This document shows positions 30,311 to 40,381 of a stretch of 64,000 nt of DNA, piece by piece. The notes below the pieces were generated by a model, which had not been told where the DNA came from, ran no database searches, and was given only the letters and a program-made list of their open reading frames with translations. Location: the NCBI RefSeq assembly GCF_900452385.1, contig NZ_UGOA01000001.1, positions 1,435,501 through 1,499,500 on the forward strand, given 5' to 3'. A program made the position numbers and the translations under genes. Every line of letters starts with the position of its first letter. Within the stretch, counting starts at the first letter, position 1. Source of the DNA: Legionella donaldsonii (GTDB lineage: Bacteria; Pseudomonadota; Gammaproteobacteria; Legionellales; Legionellaceae).

Positions 30311-30857
30311 TATTAAACAAGACGCTGAAAAGCGGATGAAAAAAACCGTTGAGACTTTGCAACATGATTTGACTAAGATTCGAACTGGTCGTGCTAACGC
30401 CGGTTTATTGGATCATGTGCAGGTTGATTACTACGGTACACTAACTCCTTTAAATCAAGTAGCCAATATTACGAGTAGTGATTCCCGGACTTTATTGGTA
30501 ACACCCTGGGAAAAAGCGATGGTCGCAGCTATTGAGAAAGCGATTTTGACCTCTGATTTAGGCTTAAACCCAGCAACAGCAGGTAGTGCGATCCGCGTAC
30601 CGATGCCTCCTTTGACTGAGGAGCGTCGTAAAGAATTGATTCGTGTTGTCAGAGCTGAGGGTGAGCAAGGTCGGGTAGCGATTCGAAATATACGCCGTGA
30701 TGCAAATACCCACCTTAAAGAGCTTGTCAAAGAGAAAGAAATTTCTGAAGATGATGAGCGTCGAGCTGGAGAAGTTATTCAGAAGCTTACTGATAAATAC
30801 ATCGCTGATGTTGATGCAACGCTTGTTGAAAAAGAAAAAGATTTAATGGAAATTTAA
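30300..30857 (+). CDS. frr: Ribosome recycling factor
   Basis: RRF splits post-termination ribosomes with EF-G. This 185-residue protein shows [31 protein letters not shown] and the coiled-coil segment with [14 protein letters not shown]. It is the last gene of the cluster. The uppS-cdsA-dxr genes that often follow frr are absent; instead a palindromic repeat begins at the base after the stop codon, and the ast-type operon lies beyond it. Confidence 0.97.
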   Translation: MINDIKQDAEKRMKKTVETLQHDLTKIRTGRANAGLLDHVQVDYYGTLTPLNQVANITSSDSRTLLVTPWEKAMVAAIEKAILTSDLGLNPATAGSAIRVPMPPLTEERRKELIRVVRAEGEQGRVAIRNIRRDANTHLKELVKEKEISEDDERRAGEVIQKLTDKYIADVDATLVEKEKDLMEI

Positions 30858-30955
30858 TGACATTTCAACTATCTTGACGATTGTGCCTTGATTTTCTGTG
30901 CTCCGCTGCGATGCTCGATAATCAAGGCACAATCACTCAAGCTAGTGAAATGTCA
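30858..30955. repeat. 98-bp palindromic repeat, copy B
   Basis: The outer perfect arms are TGACATTTCA / TGAAATGTCA and the inner perfect stem is 15 bp (30879-30893 with 30920-30934). The loop contains tgctccgctgcgatgctc. Nearly the whole element can fold as one hairpin, and it fills the space between the convergent frr and spermidine-synthase-like genes, so it may act as a terminator. Arms and loop match copy A; the inner stem does not. Confidence 0.85.
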
Positions 30956-30962
30956 ATTGCAC

Positions 30963-31697
30963 CTAGTTTTTTATCTCCGCTACACAACCCCATTTACTAT
31001 CCCAAGTCAAATGTTTAATTTTTTTACTTTGCTTAAGAAGATCCAGTAAAGAAGCTACAGTCTCGCTTTTGCAGGCTAGTATGATCATGTTGGGACAATT
31101 TTTAACGGGTAAAGCAACTGTAGCAGATAAAAACTGTTGTCGGATAAGTTGAAAAATTGGCCATTGTTCATGTCTGTTGGCTAAATTTACCGCGAGAATA
31201 CCGCCAGGTAACAGTGAATGCTTACAATTAACAAAAAATTGTTCCGTATTACATTGGGGTGGGAAGGCTTCAGCACTGAATAAGTCAACAAGTAGATGTT
31301 GAAATTGCAGGGTAGTTTGTTGCAAAAATAGACTGGCATCCTGATGTACAATATGTACGTTTTTAAGATTATTAATCATAAAAAATCGTTTCGCAATATC
31401 AATCACCTCACTATTGTTTTCTACCACTGTCAGTTGGGAGTCTACCAATAGGGAAGATAACGCATGAGCCGCTCCGCCGCCTCCAAGACCTAGCATACAG
31501 CAATTAGCTGGTTGTAATTGCACCGTCAAAATAAGCGATTTGATATACCGTAATGCTGGTCGGTGGGGAAAATATCTGTTTAAAACAGTTTGTAATGCAG
31601 TACCATCAAACTTTAACCAGCGAAAGAAAAAATTTTGAAAAACTCTGACTCTTGTTGATGAGCGATAAATACATCGTCCTGCGAAAGTTTTCCACAT
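30963..31697 (-). CDS. Spermidine-synthase-like methyltransferase-fold protein
   Basis: This 244-residue protein has the Rossmann-type aminopropyl/methyltransferase fold: the glycine loop CCMLGLGGGGAAHAL, an acidic binding residue in LTVVENNSEVIDIA, then VHQDASLFLQ and LLVDLFSAEAFPP. The N-terminal strand domain of true spermidine synthases is reduced and the catalytic YHD-type motif is not evident, so the exact reaction is uncertain. It is the last gene of the ast-type operon (4-nt gap after astB), which hints at a link to arginine or polyamine metabolism. Confidence 0.7.
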   Translation of the reverse strand: MWKTFAGRCIYRSSTRVRVFQNFFFRWLKFDGTALQTVLNRYFPHRPALRYIKSLILTVQLQPANCCMLGLGGGGAAHALSSLLVDSQLTVVENNSEVIDIAKRFFMINNLKNVHIVHQDASLFLQQTTLQFQHLLVDLFSAEAFPPQCNTEQFFVNCKHSLLPGGILAVNLANRHEQWPIFQLIRQQFLSATVALPVKNCPNMIILACKSETVASLLDLLKQSKKIKHLTWDSKWGCVAEIKN

Positions 31698-31701
31698 ACC
31701 C

Positions 31702-33072
31702 TTACCCAGTTTTTTCGCGTTGAAAAGGATAAAGTGCCCCCAGGTTTAAGAGACTGCTTAACTCATCTAAGGCTGATAAACACTCATCAATAAGTAAGGG
31801 ATCACGCAAGTCGTTCGCTTGTAATTGAGTACGGTAATGGCGTTTAACCCAAACCTCAAGACGGTCTAATAGCGTATCATTGACTAAAACACCCTGGTGC
31901 ATTGCTTGTAGCTCTAATTCGGTTAAAGGAACACGTAATCGCAGGCAAGCGGGACCCCCTCCATTACGCATACTTTGCCTAAGATCAAGATAGTGCACAG
32001 CAGCGATAGGATTTGTATTATCAGCTAGTAACTCATCAATCAGTGCCTTAACCACAGTATTTTCCTGGCATTCACCAGGAGCAATCAAAATCATCCTGCT
32101 ATTTTCTGCAGCATTAGGCAGGGTAATCAGTTGTGAGTTAAAGAGATAAGAGCCCACTGCTTCGGCGACACTGAGGCGATTACGGTTAACTTTCAGGATC
32201 TGAATTTGAAAGTTAGCTTTAGTTTGCAACTCATTCAGAAGCTCCGTTTGACACCAAAAAGCATCCTCATGAATGAATAGCACCGATTCATTGGCGACAG
32301 CGATGACGTCATTATGAAAAACACCCTGATCAATTGCCAGTGGATTTTGGCAGGCAAAAATAACTTGATTGGGATTTAACAAATGCGATCGGGCAATTGC
32401 CTGGGAGGCTTCAAGTGTTTGCCGTGCGGGGTATTTTAAGGGACTGTTCGGTGAGCCAGAATTTTTTGCTAACGCCTGTTTACCGTAAACAAATAAATTT
32501 ATAGCGGCTGCATTATGCTTAGTGCATAGACGATTATGATTGGCTGCACCTTCATCGCCTGTAATGGCACTTCTCGGTAGTACAGGGTGATGATTAAAGT
32601 AAGTTTTATCGTGAAAAAGCGTTTGCAACAAATAACTCGAAAAATCGGCTTCCTGATAACGATGTAAATTACTAATTAAATTGGCTGCTGTAAAATGAAC
32701 TCGCTTATCAGCGGTATCAACGCTTGCTGAGACAGTTGCGGCGTTAGCAGTCCACATGCTGGAAGCAGAATAGCAGGCATTCAACAACTCAGGAGCGCCG
32801 CGATAGGCTTTTTCAATCTGTTGTGCAGCTGTACCACTAAACCCCAATTGATACAATAAATGTAGATTAGGACGTTGGTGCGGTGGCAACAAAGCCTGCT
32901 TGATGCCAGATTGATGCAATAAGCGCATTTTAGCAAGCCCCTGAAGCGCAGCTGCCTGAGGATTGGAGACACTCAACGCATTTGATGCCGAAGCAAGGTT
33001 ACCCGCAGCAAGGCCTGCATAATTGTGTGTTGGACCAACCAGACCATCCAGATTTAATTCATAGGTTTGCAT
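31702..33072 (-). CDS. astB: N-succinylarginine dihydrolase
   Basis: AstB hydrolyses N2-succinylarginine to succinylornithine, two ammonia and CO2 in the arginine succinyltransferase pathway. It is full length at 456 residues. The N-terminus [19 protein letters not shown] is diagnostic, and the catalytic Cys near the end lies in [17 protein letters not shown]. It starts 4 nt after astD. Confidence 0.95.
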   Translation of the reverse strand: MQTYELNLDGLVGPTHNYAGLAAGNLASASNALSVSNPQAAALQGLAKMRLLHQSGIKQALLPPHQRPNLHLLYQLGFSGTAAQQIEKAYRGAPELLNACYSASSMWTANAATVSASVDTADKRVHFTAANLISNLHRYQEADFSSYLLQTLFHDKTYFNHHPVLPRSAITGDEGAANHNRLCTKHNAAAINLFVYGKQALAKNSGSPNSPLKYPARQTLEASQAIARSHLLNPNQVIFACQNPLAIDQGVFHNDVIAVANESVLFIHEDAFWCQTELLNELQTKANFQIQILKVNRNRLSVAEAVGSYLFNSQLITLPNAAENSRMILIAPGECQENTVVKALIDELLADNTNPIAAVHYLDLRQSMRNGGGPACLRLRVPLTELELQAMHQGVLVNDTLLDRLEVWVKRHYRTQLQANDLRDPLLIDECLSALDELSSLLNLGALYPFQREKTG

Positions 33073-33076
33073 AAAC

Positions 33077-34567
33077 TTAGCTCAAGTCGATGCCGGGCAA
33101 TAGTTGCGCTGGCGTGGTTAAATGAGGTTGCTCCATACTGGCAATAGGATAAGCGCAATAATCTGTAGCAAAATAAGCGCTGGGACGATGGTTACCACTA
33201 CGACCTATACCACCAAATGGAAGGCTGCTTGCAGCACCAGTGGTTGGCCTATTCCAATTGATTAGACCTGCACGTACCGTATGGTAGAATCGCTGATAGT
33301 GTTCAGGATTGTCGCTTAACAAGCCTGCTACCAAGCCATAACGTGTTTGATTGGCAAGTGCCAAAGCGTCTTCAAAATTCTGATAACGATAAACCTGAAC
33401 CAAGGGAGCAAAAATTTCTTCATCAACAATTGTATGAGCTTTGGTCATCTCAATGATGCCGGGGGAAAGCAAGCCTGTATTCTCGGTAAGTAAAGACATG
33501 GTTAACAAGGCAACACCGCCATTTTGAAGCAGTTTTTTCTGTGCCTGTAGATGCTGTAGGGCATGCTCGTGACTAATAACGGGTCCTAGGAAAGGCTCTG
33601 GCTTCTCGGTAAATGCGCCAATACGCATTTTTTCACAAGCGTTTATAAAACGTGCAAGGATTTGATCACCCAATTGGTTATCTGCAATAAATAGTCGTCT
33701 CGCACAACTACACCGTTGGCCGGCAGTGATCATTGTGGAAACCAGCGTATGATAAATAGCAGCATTCACATCACTAACCTCATCAATGATGAGTGGATTA
33801 TTGCCTCCCATCTCCAGTGCCAAGATAACCTCTGGTTTGTCACTAAAATGTTGGTGAATCTGCTGGCCTGTACGATAGCTGCCTGTAAAGTAAACGCCCT
33901 GGATGTCGGCTGCGAGGAGCTCTTTGCCGCAATCAGCATTACCTTGCACACAATTAATAACACCTTGCGGCAAACCGCTTTCGTGCCAGCAGTGAACAAT
34001 GAATTGTGCAACTGCTGGAGTCAGCTCACTTGGTTTATAGATAACCGTATTTCCTGCTAATAGGGCGGGTACAATATGGCCATTACTTAAATGGGCAGGA
34101 AAATTAAAGGCACCCAGAACAGCAACAACGCCATGTGGCTTATAACGCAGGCAGGCGTTTCCATCCGGCAGTGTGGTTTGTTTTTCGGCATTACGCTCTT
34201 GATAGGCTTGAATCGATAAATTAATTTTAGCGATAACCGCATTAACTTCGGTTAATGATTCCCATAAAGGTTTTCCTGTTTCCAAGGAAATTAGGTAGGT
34301 AAGCTCATTACGTTTTGTTTCCACTTCCTTGGCAAAAAGCTGCAAATAGTTGGCTCTCGTAGCAACATCCAGGGAAGACCAATAAGGCAAAGCAAGATGG
34401 GCTGCCTCACAGGCTTTTGCTATTTCTGCAGGCGTTGCGCTAGTACCTTGCCAAATTACTGAATTATCTGCGGGATTCCTGGAGACAAACAGTTTTCCTT
34501 CTCCTTGTACCCAATGGCCTCCAAAATAATGATTTGCTGCGCTGTTATTTTGTTGGCCTAAATTCAT
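33077..34567 (-). CDS. astD: N-succinylglutamate 5-semialdehyde dehydrogenase
   Basis: AstD oxidises succinylglutamate semialdehyde to succinylglutamate. This 496-residue aldehyde dehydrogenase has [31 protein letters not shown], the general base in [10 protein letters not shown] and the catalytic Cys in [11 protein letters not shown]. The HLSNGH stretch is typical of AstD. It overlaps the astA stop by four bases. Confidence 0.93.
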   Translation of the reverse strand: MNLGQQNNSAANHYFGGHWVQGEGKLFVSRNPADNSVIWQGTSATPAEIAKACEAAHLALPYWSSLDVATRANYLQLFAKEVETKRNELTYLISLETGKPLWESLTEVNAVIAKINLSIQAYQERNAEKQTTLPDGNACLRYKPHGVVAVLGAFNFPAHLSNGHIVPALLAGNTVIYKPSELTPAVAQFIVHCWHESGLPQGVINCVQGNADCGKELLAADIQGVYFTGSYRTGQQIHQHFSDKPEVILALEMGGNNPLIIDEVSDVNAAIYHTLVSTMITAGQRCSCARRLFIADNQLGDQILARFINACEKMRIGAFTEKPEPFLGPVISHEHALQHLQAQKKLLQNGGVALLTMSLLTENTGLLSPGIIEMTKAHTIVDEEIFAPLVQVYRYQNFEDALALANQTRYGLVAGLLSDNPEHYQRFYHTVRAGLINWNRPTTGAASSLPFGGIGRSGNHRPSAYFATDYCAYPIASMEQPHLTTPAQLLPGIDLS

Positions 34568-35619
34568 TTTTTCTGCTCACTATAAATAGTTGGTTCTTCA
34601 ATCTGTAAAGGGGCGATCCGTATACAATCACCCCGTTTGACTTCCAAGAGTCGAGCGGTTTCCTTGCTAATAATACAAGAGGCCTGCTGAGTATTAAAAA
34701 TAGCTTGACTAACAGTGGCGCGAAAATCAAGTTTCGTATTTGCAAGTAAAAAACGTTTGCTACCAACCTCATCACTAATACTTTTAATAGTCATAATGCG
34801 ACTGGCTGCAAGCGTGCGTATCTGGTTCCGTGGAGCCTCAATTGTGGGGCCTGCATCGAAAATATCGACATAACAGTGGTAGCGAAAGCCTTCATGTAAC
34901 AAGATATTCATTGCTGGGACAGTGGATTGATGTGGTTTGCCAATCACTGCTTGTGCTTCTGGTGCAAGTAATTTGACATATAGCGGGTTTCTTGGCATTA
35001 AATCCGCAATAAATTGCTTGTTCGTCGAGATTGTTAAGCGATCAGCATCAGCAAAAGGCATATGAAAAAAATGCCTTCCTACATTATCCCAGAAAGGGGA
35101 GTGCCCCCATTCGTCGGAGATACCGCGCATTTCGGCAATGATGGTAGAGGCAAAGCGATTGGGATAGTGGGCAATAAAGAGAAAACGGGCTCGTGAAAGA
35201 AGCAAACCATTACTACTCTGTCTGTAAGCAGGCTCTAGAAACAAAGTACATATTTCACTGCGTCCTTGATTGTCATTAACCAGGCTTAGTACTTCATAAT
35301 CACTGCGAATATTAAGAGAATGGCAGATTCGGGTGCGCTTAGATAACTTGTAGGAGTAGAAAGGGAGTTCATGTCCAGTCGCTGCTTCAATCGCCGAAGT
35401 TCCAATAACTTGCCCTTTTTCTGGTTCTTCCAATACAAATAAATAGTACTCACTTCTTGGCTTGTGAACCGTTTTTTCAAAGGAAGCACAAGACCAGGCA
35501 AGGCGCTTGTGGAGAAGTTCTTTATCTTTTGGCAGTGTGGTCATGCCAATACCGCAATGTTCAGCAAGATGAAAAATAGCATCCAGATCAGTTTCTCGCG
35601 CACGGCGAAATAGCATCAT
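34564..35619 (-). CDS. astA: Arginine N-succinyltransferase
   Basis: AstA transfers succinyl from succinyl-CoA to the alpha-amino group of arginine, the entry step of the pathway. This 351-residue protein begins with [29 protein letters not shown] and has [23 protein letters not shown], both family hallmarks. The start ATG overlaps the stop of the upstream M20 hydrolase (ATGA), with GAGGAATT upstream. Confidence 0.95.
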   Translation of the reverse strand: MMLFRRARETDLDAIFHLAEHCGIGMTTLPKDKELLHKRLAWSCASFEKTVHKPRSEYYLFVLEEPEKGQVIGTSAIEAATGHELPFYSYKLSKRTRICHSLNIRSDYEVLSLVNDNQGRSEICTLFLEPAYRQSSNGLLLSRARFLFIAHYPNRFASTIIAEMRGISDEWGHSPFWDNVGRHFFHMPFADADRLTISTNKQFIADLMPRNPLYVKLLAPEAQAVIGKPHQSTVPAMNILLHEGFRYHCYVDIFDAGPTIEAPRNQIRTLAASRIMTIKSISDEVGSKRFLLANTKLDFRATVSQAIFNTQQASCIISKETARLLEVKRGDCIRIAPLQIEEPTIYSEQKK

Positions 35620-36839
35620 CTTATTAATTCCTCAAGCCCACCATTTGCCAAATCAAGAAGTAACAGGGTGCTAAGTGAAGCACGTTCAACAAGACTATCC
35701 AGTAACACAAATTCATTGGGACTATGAATATTGCCTCCACGAACACCTAAGGTATCAATAACCGCTAAACCATGCTGCGCAAGATTGTTGCCATCACAAC
35801 AGCCGCCACTATCTTGCCAGTCTATCGATAAACCGAGTGCTCGTCCAACCTGTTTGATGCGGTTAAATAGCCGTTCAGTCCCCTCGCTAATTCGTTTAAC
35901 TGGCCGGCCGAAGTCGCCATGAAGTGTTAATGAATAATCGTCACGTTTCATTTTATTAATAAGCGTAGTGAGTTGCTGTCGTACCCATACTTCGTCGTCT
36001 GGCTGATTGATACGAACATCCAATTTGGTAACTGCTTTATCAGGCACAACATTCAATGCTTCGCCACCAGCAATTTTACCCACATTAATAGTAACACCAT
36101 CCCGTTGTCCATTTAGGGCATGGATAGCGGTAATTGCTTCAGCAAGATAGCAAATAGCGTTGCGCCCCTCAAAAAAAGCACGACCAACATGTGCTGATCG
36201 ACCGGTAGCAACGAGGGTCAATTTGCCACTGCCGCGACGATTTTTAGCCAATGTACCCTTGGTATTCATGGCCGGTTCGTAAATCAAGGCAGCCTGATAG
36301 TTAGCAGCAATTTCTGCCAGAAAAGGGCTTGAAGTAGGGGAGCCAATTTCTTCATCGGCATTAATCATTACATCCCAACCGAGCCCGGAAGCTGTAGAAC
36401 TTTCTTCAAAAGCAGCCAAGGCATGTAACATGACGATAATGCCCCCTTTCATATCGGCAACGCCAGGGCCGTTTATTTCATTATCATTCAAGTAGGTTAG
36501 GTTTTGAAAAGGGTGATTTGCTGCATAGACTGTATCCATATGCCCACACAGTAGAACACGACGTTTTAATTCAGGTCGTTTACGAATGAAAAGGATATCT
36601 CCGCAATGCTGGACTATCGTGTCGCCCGTCATGTTGATGGTGGTTGTAACAGGTGGTTTAGGCGTTTGTATTTTATCCGCGATAGGCATGAATGCATTGC
36701 TTAACAACTGATGCATCTGTGCCAAGCCTTGTAAATTTTCTGTACCGGAGTTGATGGTGCAGAATTGATGTAATTGCTCTATCATGGCCTGCTTACGGCC
36801 ACTCAAAGCGTGAACCAATTCCTTTGTTGCTCGATCCAT
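35616..36839 (-). CDS. M20 family metallohydrolase (ArgE/CPG2-like)
   Basis: This zinc amidohydrolase of 407 residues has the metal and catalytic motifs of the family: LLCGHMDTVY (His and Asp), GPGVADMKGGI (bridging Asp), INADEEIGSP (catalytic Glu pair) and the final metal His in RGGNIHSPNEF. It resembles glutamate carboxypeptidase and acetylornithine deacetylase. It is the first gene of the operon with astA, astD and astB, where the unrelated M14-type AstE would be expected. It may therefore remove succinate from succinylglutamate or succinylornithine; that is inference from position. The ATG at 36839 follows GAGTG; a GTG lies nine bases upstream. Confidence 0.85.
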   Translation of the reverse strand: MDRATKELVHALSGRKQAMIEQLHQFCTINSGTENLQGLAQMHQLLSNAFMPIADKIQTPKPPVTTTINMTGDTIVQHCGDILFIRKRPELKRRVLLCGHMDTVYAANHPFQNLTYLNDNEINGPGVADMKGGIIVMLHALAAFEESSTASGLGWDVMINADEEIGSPTSSPFLAEIAANYQAALIYEPAMNTKGTLAKNRRGSGKLTLVATGRSAHVGRAFFEGRNAICYLAEAITAIHALNGQRDGVTINVGKIAGGEALNVVPDKAVTKLDVRINQPDDEVWVRQQLTTLINKMKRDDYSLTLHGDFGRPVKRISEGTERLFNRIKQVGRALGLSIDWQDSGGCCDGNNLAQHGLAVIDTLGVRGGNIHSPNEFVLLDSLVERASLSTLLLLDLANGGLEELIR

Positions 36840-37001
36840 TACATTCACTCATACACAAAGCTTATGACATTAGCGGAAATTCTCATGCTCCGCAATATAG
36901 CCGGTCACTTCATGGGGGAGTATTACAGCAGATGAATAGTTACTTCCTAACCTAAGTGGAAGAAGAATGCGCTAAGAATAGGAAGAGGGGATTGAACTTT
37001 G

Positions 37002-37007
37002 TATAAT
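37002..37007 (+). promoter_or_regulatory. -10 element before the UDG-like gene
   Basis: A consensus TATAAT lies about 22 bp before the preferred GTG start. No good -35 is visible 16-18 bp upstream. Its position inside the longest open frame argues against the TTG start at 36999. Confidence 0.45.
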
Positions 37008-37028
37008 GCTGATTTTGTTGGAGAAATC

Positions 37029-37742
37029 GTGTACTGTTTATTGGAAAAAGTGCATCCGCAATGGCACAAGATAGTGGCTCAGGCCCTGGAACAGGTTGAT
37101 AAAGAGTATCTTTTACAATTACAAAATAGTAGCCATTGGTTGCCGGGCATCAATGCTTTGTTTGCTGCTTTTAGCCTCCCTCTCTGTGATACGAAGTATA
37201 TTTTATTGGGTGAATCACCTTATCCTCGTCCCGAATCAGCGAATGGTTATGCTTTTTGGGATAATTCGGTTCATAATTTGTGGAGCCAAACAGGACTTAG
37301 CAAAGAAGTGAATCGTGCAACTTCTCTGCGTAACTGGATAAAAATGTTATTGGTTGCCAGGGGTGATTTGCAACAGGATCGCTCACAGGCAGCAATTGCG
37401 ACGCTTGATAAATCGCATTATTGGCAAACGGCAGAACAATTTTTTAGATCTCTGATTAATAAGGGTTTTTTACTTTTAAATGCGTCTTTGGTGTATAGTG
37501 AAGATAAGGTAAGGTTTCATGCAAAGCACTGGCGTCCTTTCATGCACAGTTTGCTAACGCAACTGGCTCAATACAATCAAACGTTGCAGTTAATTTTATT
37601 CGGTCGTATTGCTGAAGAAATACCAGAGGCCAGTTTTTTTTCTTGCTTAATCGCAGAGCATCCTTACAATTTGAGTTTCATTTCCAATCCGATGGTATTG
37701 GAGTTTTTTAAACCTTTGGACTTACTGAGTTGCCATGAATAG
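37029..37742 (+). CDS. Uracil-DNA-glycosylase-like protein with altered active site
   Basis: This 237-residue protein has the shape of a family 1 uracil-DNA glycosylase. The segment LLGESPYPRPESANGYAFWD near residue 60 matches the water-activating loop of UNG (usually GQDPYHxPGQAxGLxFS), and IAEHPYNLSF near the end matches the DNA-intercalating HPSPLS loop. The catalytic Asp of GQDPYH is Ser here and the His is Pro, so glycosylase activity is doubtful. The GTG at 37029 with GGAG six bases before it is preferred. It overlaps ubiG by 8 nt. Confidence 0.75.
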   Translation: MYCLLEKVHPQWHKIVAQALEQVDKEYLLQLQNSSHWLPGINALFAAFSLPLCDTKYILLGESPYPRPESANGYAFWDNSVHNLWSQTGLSKEVNRATSLRNWIKMLLVARGDLQQDRSQAAIATLDKSHYWQTAEQFFRSLINKGFLLLNASLVYSEDKVRFHAKHWRPFMHSLLTQLAQYNQTLQLILFGRIAEEIPEASFFSCLIAEHPYNLSFISNPMVLEFFKPLDLLSCHE

Positions 37743-38430
37743 TAAATCGACGATAGATTCGCAAGAAATTGCCAAATTTGCTCAGCATGCTGCACGCTGG
37801 TGGGATAAAAATGGGCCGCTAAAAACGTTACATGATATAAATCCTGCACGCCTTGAGTTCATAAATGACTATTGTGAGCTCAACCAAAGTACAATTCTCG
37901 ATGTTGGTTGCGGTGGCGGTATTTTATGTGAAGGAATGGCTGTACAGGGTGCTAATGTAACAGGTCTGGATGTTGAAACAGAGGCAATTGAAGCTGCTAA
38001 AGCGCATGCCAAAGAAAGCAACTTGGTCATTGATTATAGTTGTTGTCCTATCGAAGACTATGAGAGCCCACTGTTTGATGTAGTGACCTGCATGGAAATG
38101 CTGGAGCATGTACAAGAGCCACAGTTAGTGATAGAGCATTGTGCTCGTTTGCTAAAGCCGGGAGGCTATCTTTTTTTATCTACTATCAATAGAACATTTA
38201 AAGCGTATACCACAGTGATTTTGGCAGCAGAATATCTATTAGGGTTATTGCCTAAACAAACACATGATTTTGATAAATTTATTAAACCTAGCGAAATGGT
38301 GGCCATGTTAAGAACAGCGGGTCTTGAATTTATTGGTATGAGTGGCTTGTCGTATAATCCATTAAGCCGCATAGCAGGATTAAAAGAGGCCGTTGATGTT
38401 AACTATTTAGTGTCTTGCTTCAAGCCTTGA
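37735..38430 (+). CDS. ubiG: Ubiquinone biosynthesis O-methyltransferase
   Basis: UbiG performs both O-methylations in ubiquinone synthesis. This 231-residue protein has the SAM-binding motif ILDVGCGGGILCEGMA, the acidic loop VTGLDVETEAIEAA, and EMLEHVQEP, with the UbiG-specific N-terminus FAQHAARWWDKNGPLKTLHDINPARL. It overlaps the upstream UDG-like gene and, at the 3' end, the convergent proQ gene by 28 bp. Confidence 0.95.
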   Translation: MNSKSTIDSQEIAKFAQHAARWWDKNGPLKTLHDINPARLEFINDYCELNQSTILDVGCGGGILCEGMAVQGANVTGLDVETEAIEAAKAHAKESNLVIDYSCCPIEDYESPLFDVVTCMEMLEHVQEPQLVIEHCARLLKPGGYLFLSTINRTFKAYTTVILAAEYLLGLLPKQTHDFDKFIKPSEMVAMLRTAGLEFIGMSGLSYNPLSRIAGLKEAVDVNYLVSCFKP

Positions 38431-38786
38431 GCTTTTTTATCCCCGTAACGCTGTTGGTAACGTTGATGGGCATATTTAGCCTGCTCCTCTGTAACAATAT
38501 CCACCTCATTACCAAATAAGTCGACACGGGCTGTGTTGGCTTTTTGGCAGTTTAAGTAAGCAGGGGATGAACTGTAATAGCTAAGGGCTTCGCGTAAGGC
38601 TTTCTTACTAAAAGTGGGTGTATCCAAACGTTCGTAAAAATCGATAATGTCGTCGAAGATACCAATTTGCAGTGGTTTGACCTGATTTCCCTTTTTAAAA
38701 AAGGCATTGGGGAAATGTTCTATTAACCAATCAATGATTTGCAATTTATCTTTTTTAACGCTTTCGTTTTGCCTATTCATACTCAC
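38403..38786 (-). CDS. proQ: ProQ/FinO domain RNA-binding protein
   Basis: This 127-residue protein consists mostly of the FinO/ProQ fold: LIEHFPNAFFKKGNQVKPLQIGIFDDI and FSKKALREALSYYSSSPAYLNCQ are characteristic. Such proteins bind structured sRNAs and mRNA 3' ends as RNA chaperones. The tail is short, so it is a minimal single-domain form unlike the longer E. coli ProQ. Legionella also encodes the related RocC; which one this is cannot be settled here. Confidence 0.88.
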   Translation of the reverse strand: MSMNRQNESVKKDKLQIIDWLIEHFPNAFFKKGNQVKPLQIGIFDDIIDFYERLDTPTFSKKALREALSYYSSSPAYLNCQKANTARVDLFGNEVDIVTEEQAKYAHQRYQQRYGDKKAQGLKQDTK

Positions 38787-39286
38787 ACACTCTGAAGCAA
38801 TTAAATCCCGATTAAACTACCATAAATAGTAGCTTTAGCAAGGCGCTTTCGCGATTTAATCAGTAAAAAGTCAGTTTTTTGCTACTAAGGAGTAAACTAA
38901 TTAGGCAGAAATAGGAGTCAATTTGAGGTACTATCAGTTATCTTTTATCACTAGTTTGTCTTGCATTGCTCCAAGACATTTCTCAATCTATAGTAAGAAA
39001 ACGGTGCTTAATCAAATGAAATTACTCTTCATTTAAATGTAACTTTATGAATAGTAACTATTTAATTTTATTTAGGAAAGAAAATGCTTCATTTGAATGA
39101 TAATTGGTTGTCTTGCACAACAGAAAGCTAATTGCTAAATTTTAAGCATGACTTCAACGGATTTGGGGTCGTCCAAAAGGAATTGTAATCATAAGGAAAT
39201 GATGATCAGGGATGATTTTTTTCAGGATAGGATGTCCTGAAAGGATGATTGCAAAAAGCCAGGGCCTAAAACCCTGGCTTTGTTAT
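38787..39286. other. 500-bp AT-rich gap between proQ and the second L,D-transpeptidase
   Basis: No coding frame of note is present; a 15-codon ATG frame behind TAGGAAAG (about 39084) is too short to call. The 3' part has a hairpin tcagga / tcctga (about 39223-39241) and the terminator at 39256-39280. An unannotated small RNA ending at these hairpins is possible but not shown. Confidence 0.3.
39256..39280 (-). terminator. Terminator of the L,D-transpeptidase-like gene
   Basis: aaagccaggg and ccctggcttt form a 10-bp perfect stem with a short loop, just after the stop codon on the minus strand, followed there by TTTTT-GC. It could also work on the plus strand. Confidence 0.8.
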
Positions 39287-39967
39287 TTATACTGATGCGT
39301 AACCTGAATGAGAGAGATAGTAGCTATCAGGATAGTAAGCAAACACCACTGAACCCCCTTTAATTGTGTTAATTACTGGTTTCGCCAGGGTTTTAGCAAT
39401 AGAAGGGCATCCCCAGCTTCGTCCTGCTCGTCCAGCCTTCTTAATGAAATCCGGTTCTACATACCATGCGCCATGGATTACCACTCGTCTGTTAAAAGCA
39501 TTGTCATTAAAACCTCTTTCTAGACCCTGGAGGTTCAAAGAATAACCCTTGGAGCCCATGTAAGTATTACGAGTAACATAGGTACCTAGGCTGGTTTCTT
39601 TACTGGAAACTTTGTTAGAAAAATGATGTGGAGTATCCATTCCCGAATTCTTACCATGTGCTACGTAAGTATTGTATAAAAGTCGTTCTTTGCTGAGATC
39701 AAAAATCCACATCCGTTGTTTGTTAGATGGTAAGGAATAATCAATAACAGTTAAAACTGGTTTTTTAACTGCGCCTTTGTCGGCGGCTTTTTTATAAGCA
39801 GTCAGAGCAAGCTTAAGAACTCTTCTGTTAAGTTTAGGGGCTTTTTGACTTAGATGTTGAACATGTTTGTTGACATCAAAGCCAGTTTTTATTCCATGGG
39901 GTGTAGTCCCCGTAGTAGCGGTAGTGGAAAAGAAAGCCGCAGAAAGTATGCTTAATATAGTACTCAT
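39287..39967 (-). CDS. Murein L,D-transpeptidase catalytic-domain family protein
   Basis: This 226-residue exported protein has a short N-terminal hydrophobic stretch, then a domain of the PF13645 type. The active-site pattern is VVIHGAWYV followed about 20 residues later by AGRSWGCPSIAK, with the Cys in SWGCPS. This differs from classical YkuD (SHGC), seen in the gene at the left edge, so the window holds two types of L,D-transpeptidase. AAGGAG precedes the ATG. The target is presumably peptidoglycan. Confidence 0.8.
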   Translation of the reverse strand: MSTILSILSAAFFSTTATTGTTPHGIKTGFDVNKHVQHLSQKAPKLNRRVLKLALTAYKKAADKGAVKKPVLTVIDYSLPSNKQRMWIFDLSKERLLYNTYVAHGKNSGMDTPHHFSNKVSSKETSLGTYVTRNTYMGSKGYSLNLQGLERGFNDNAFNRRVVIHGAWYVEPDFIKKAGRAGRSWGCPSIAKTLAKPVINTIKGGSVVFAYYPDSYYLSHSGYASV

Positions 39968-40381
39968 ATTACTCCTTTTTTCTTGTTAACTCGCCTTGAA
40001 ACAAGGTCTACAGAAAGGTGGTGATTATATTTACAACTAATACAAATGTAAAATCACAAGGGGTATCCTTGCGCATTAGGGATAAATATTAATCAATTCA
40101 GAGGGTTAACAAATGATTAGACTAAATTAATTGGCTAATAGTACATTAAATAGTTCAAAATGTAAACTAAGTATGCGAATTTTCGCCCGCCTTGCGGTTC
40201 TAAATTAGGTCAATTAGTGCGTAATTAGATCTGTTTTTGCTTGTTGAGCAAGCCATTTTTGCCCCATTTGGGCTGCGATTTAGTCTGTTTTATTGTTGTG
40301 ATTGCAACAGATGGATTTCAATTAGAAATATTCTGCATTATTATCGCTTGATATTTTTTGACCCGTTGGATTGGAGGCAAT
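39968..40381. other. Gap upstream of putA
   Basis: This stretch of about 410 bp holds no gene. It contains small inverted repeats (caagg-ggtat-ccttg near 40057; gccc-catttgggc near 40262) and AT-rich promoter-like DNA for two divergent genes. As this PutA lacks its own repressor domain, a separate regulator may bind here; no site is recognisable. Confidence 0.3.

Noticed and set aside
39084..39131. A 15-codon frame behind TAGGAAAG
   Set aside because: Too short and no leader-peptide context, such as tandem regulatory codons before a terminator of a biosynthetic gene.
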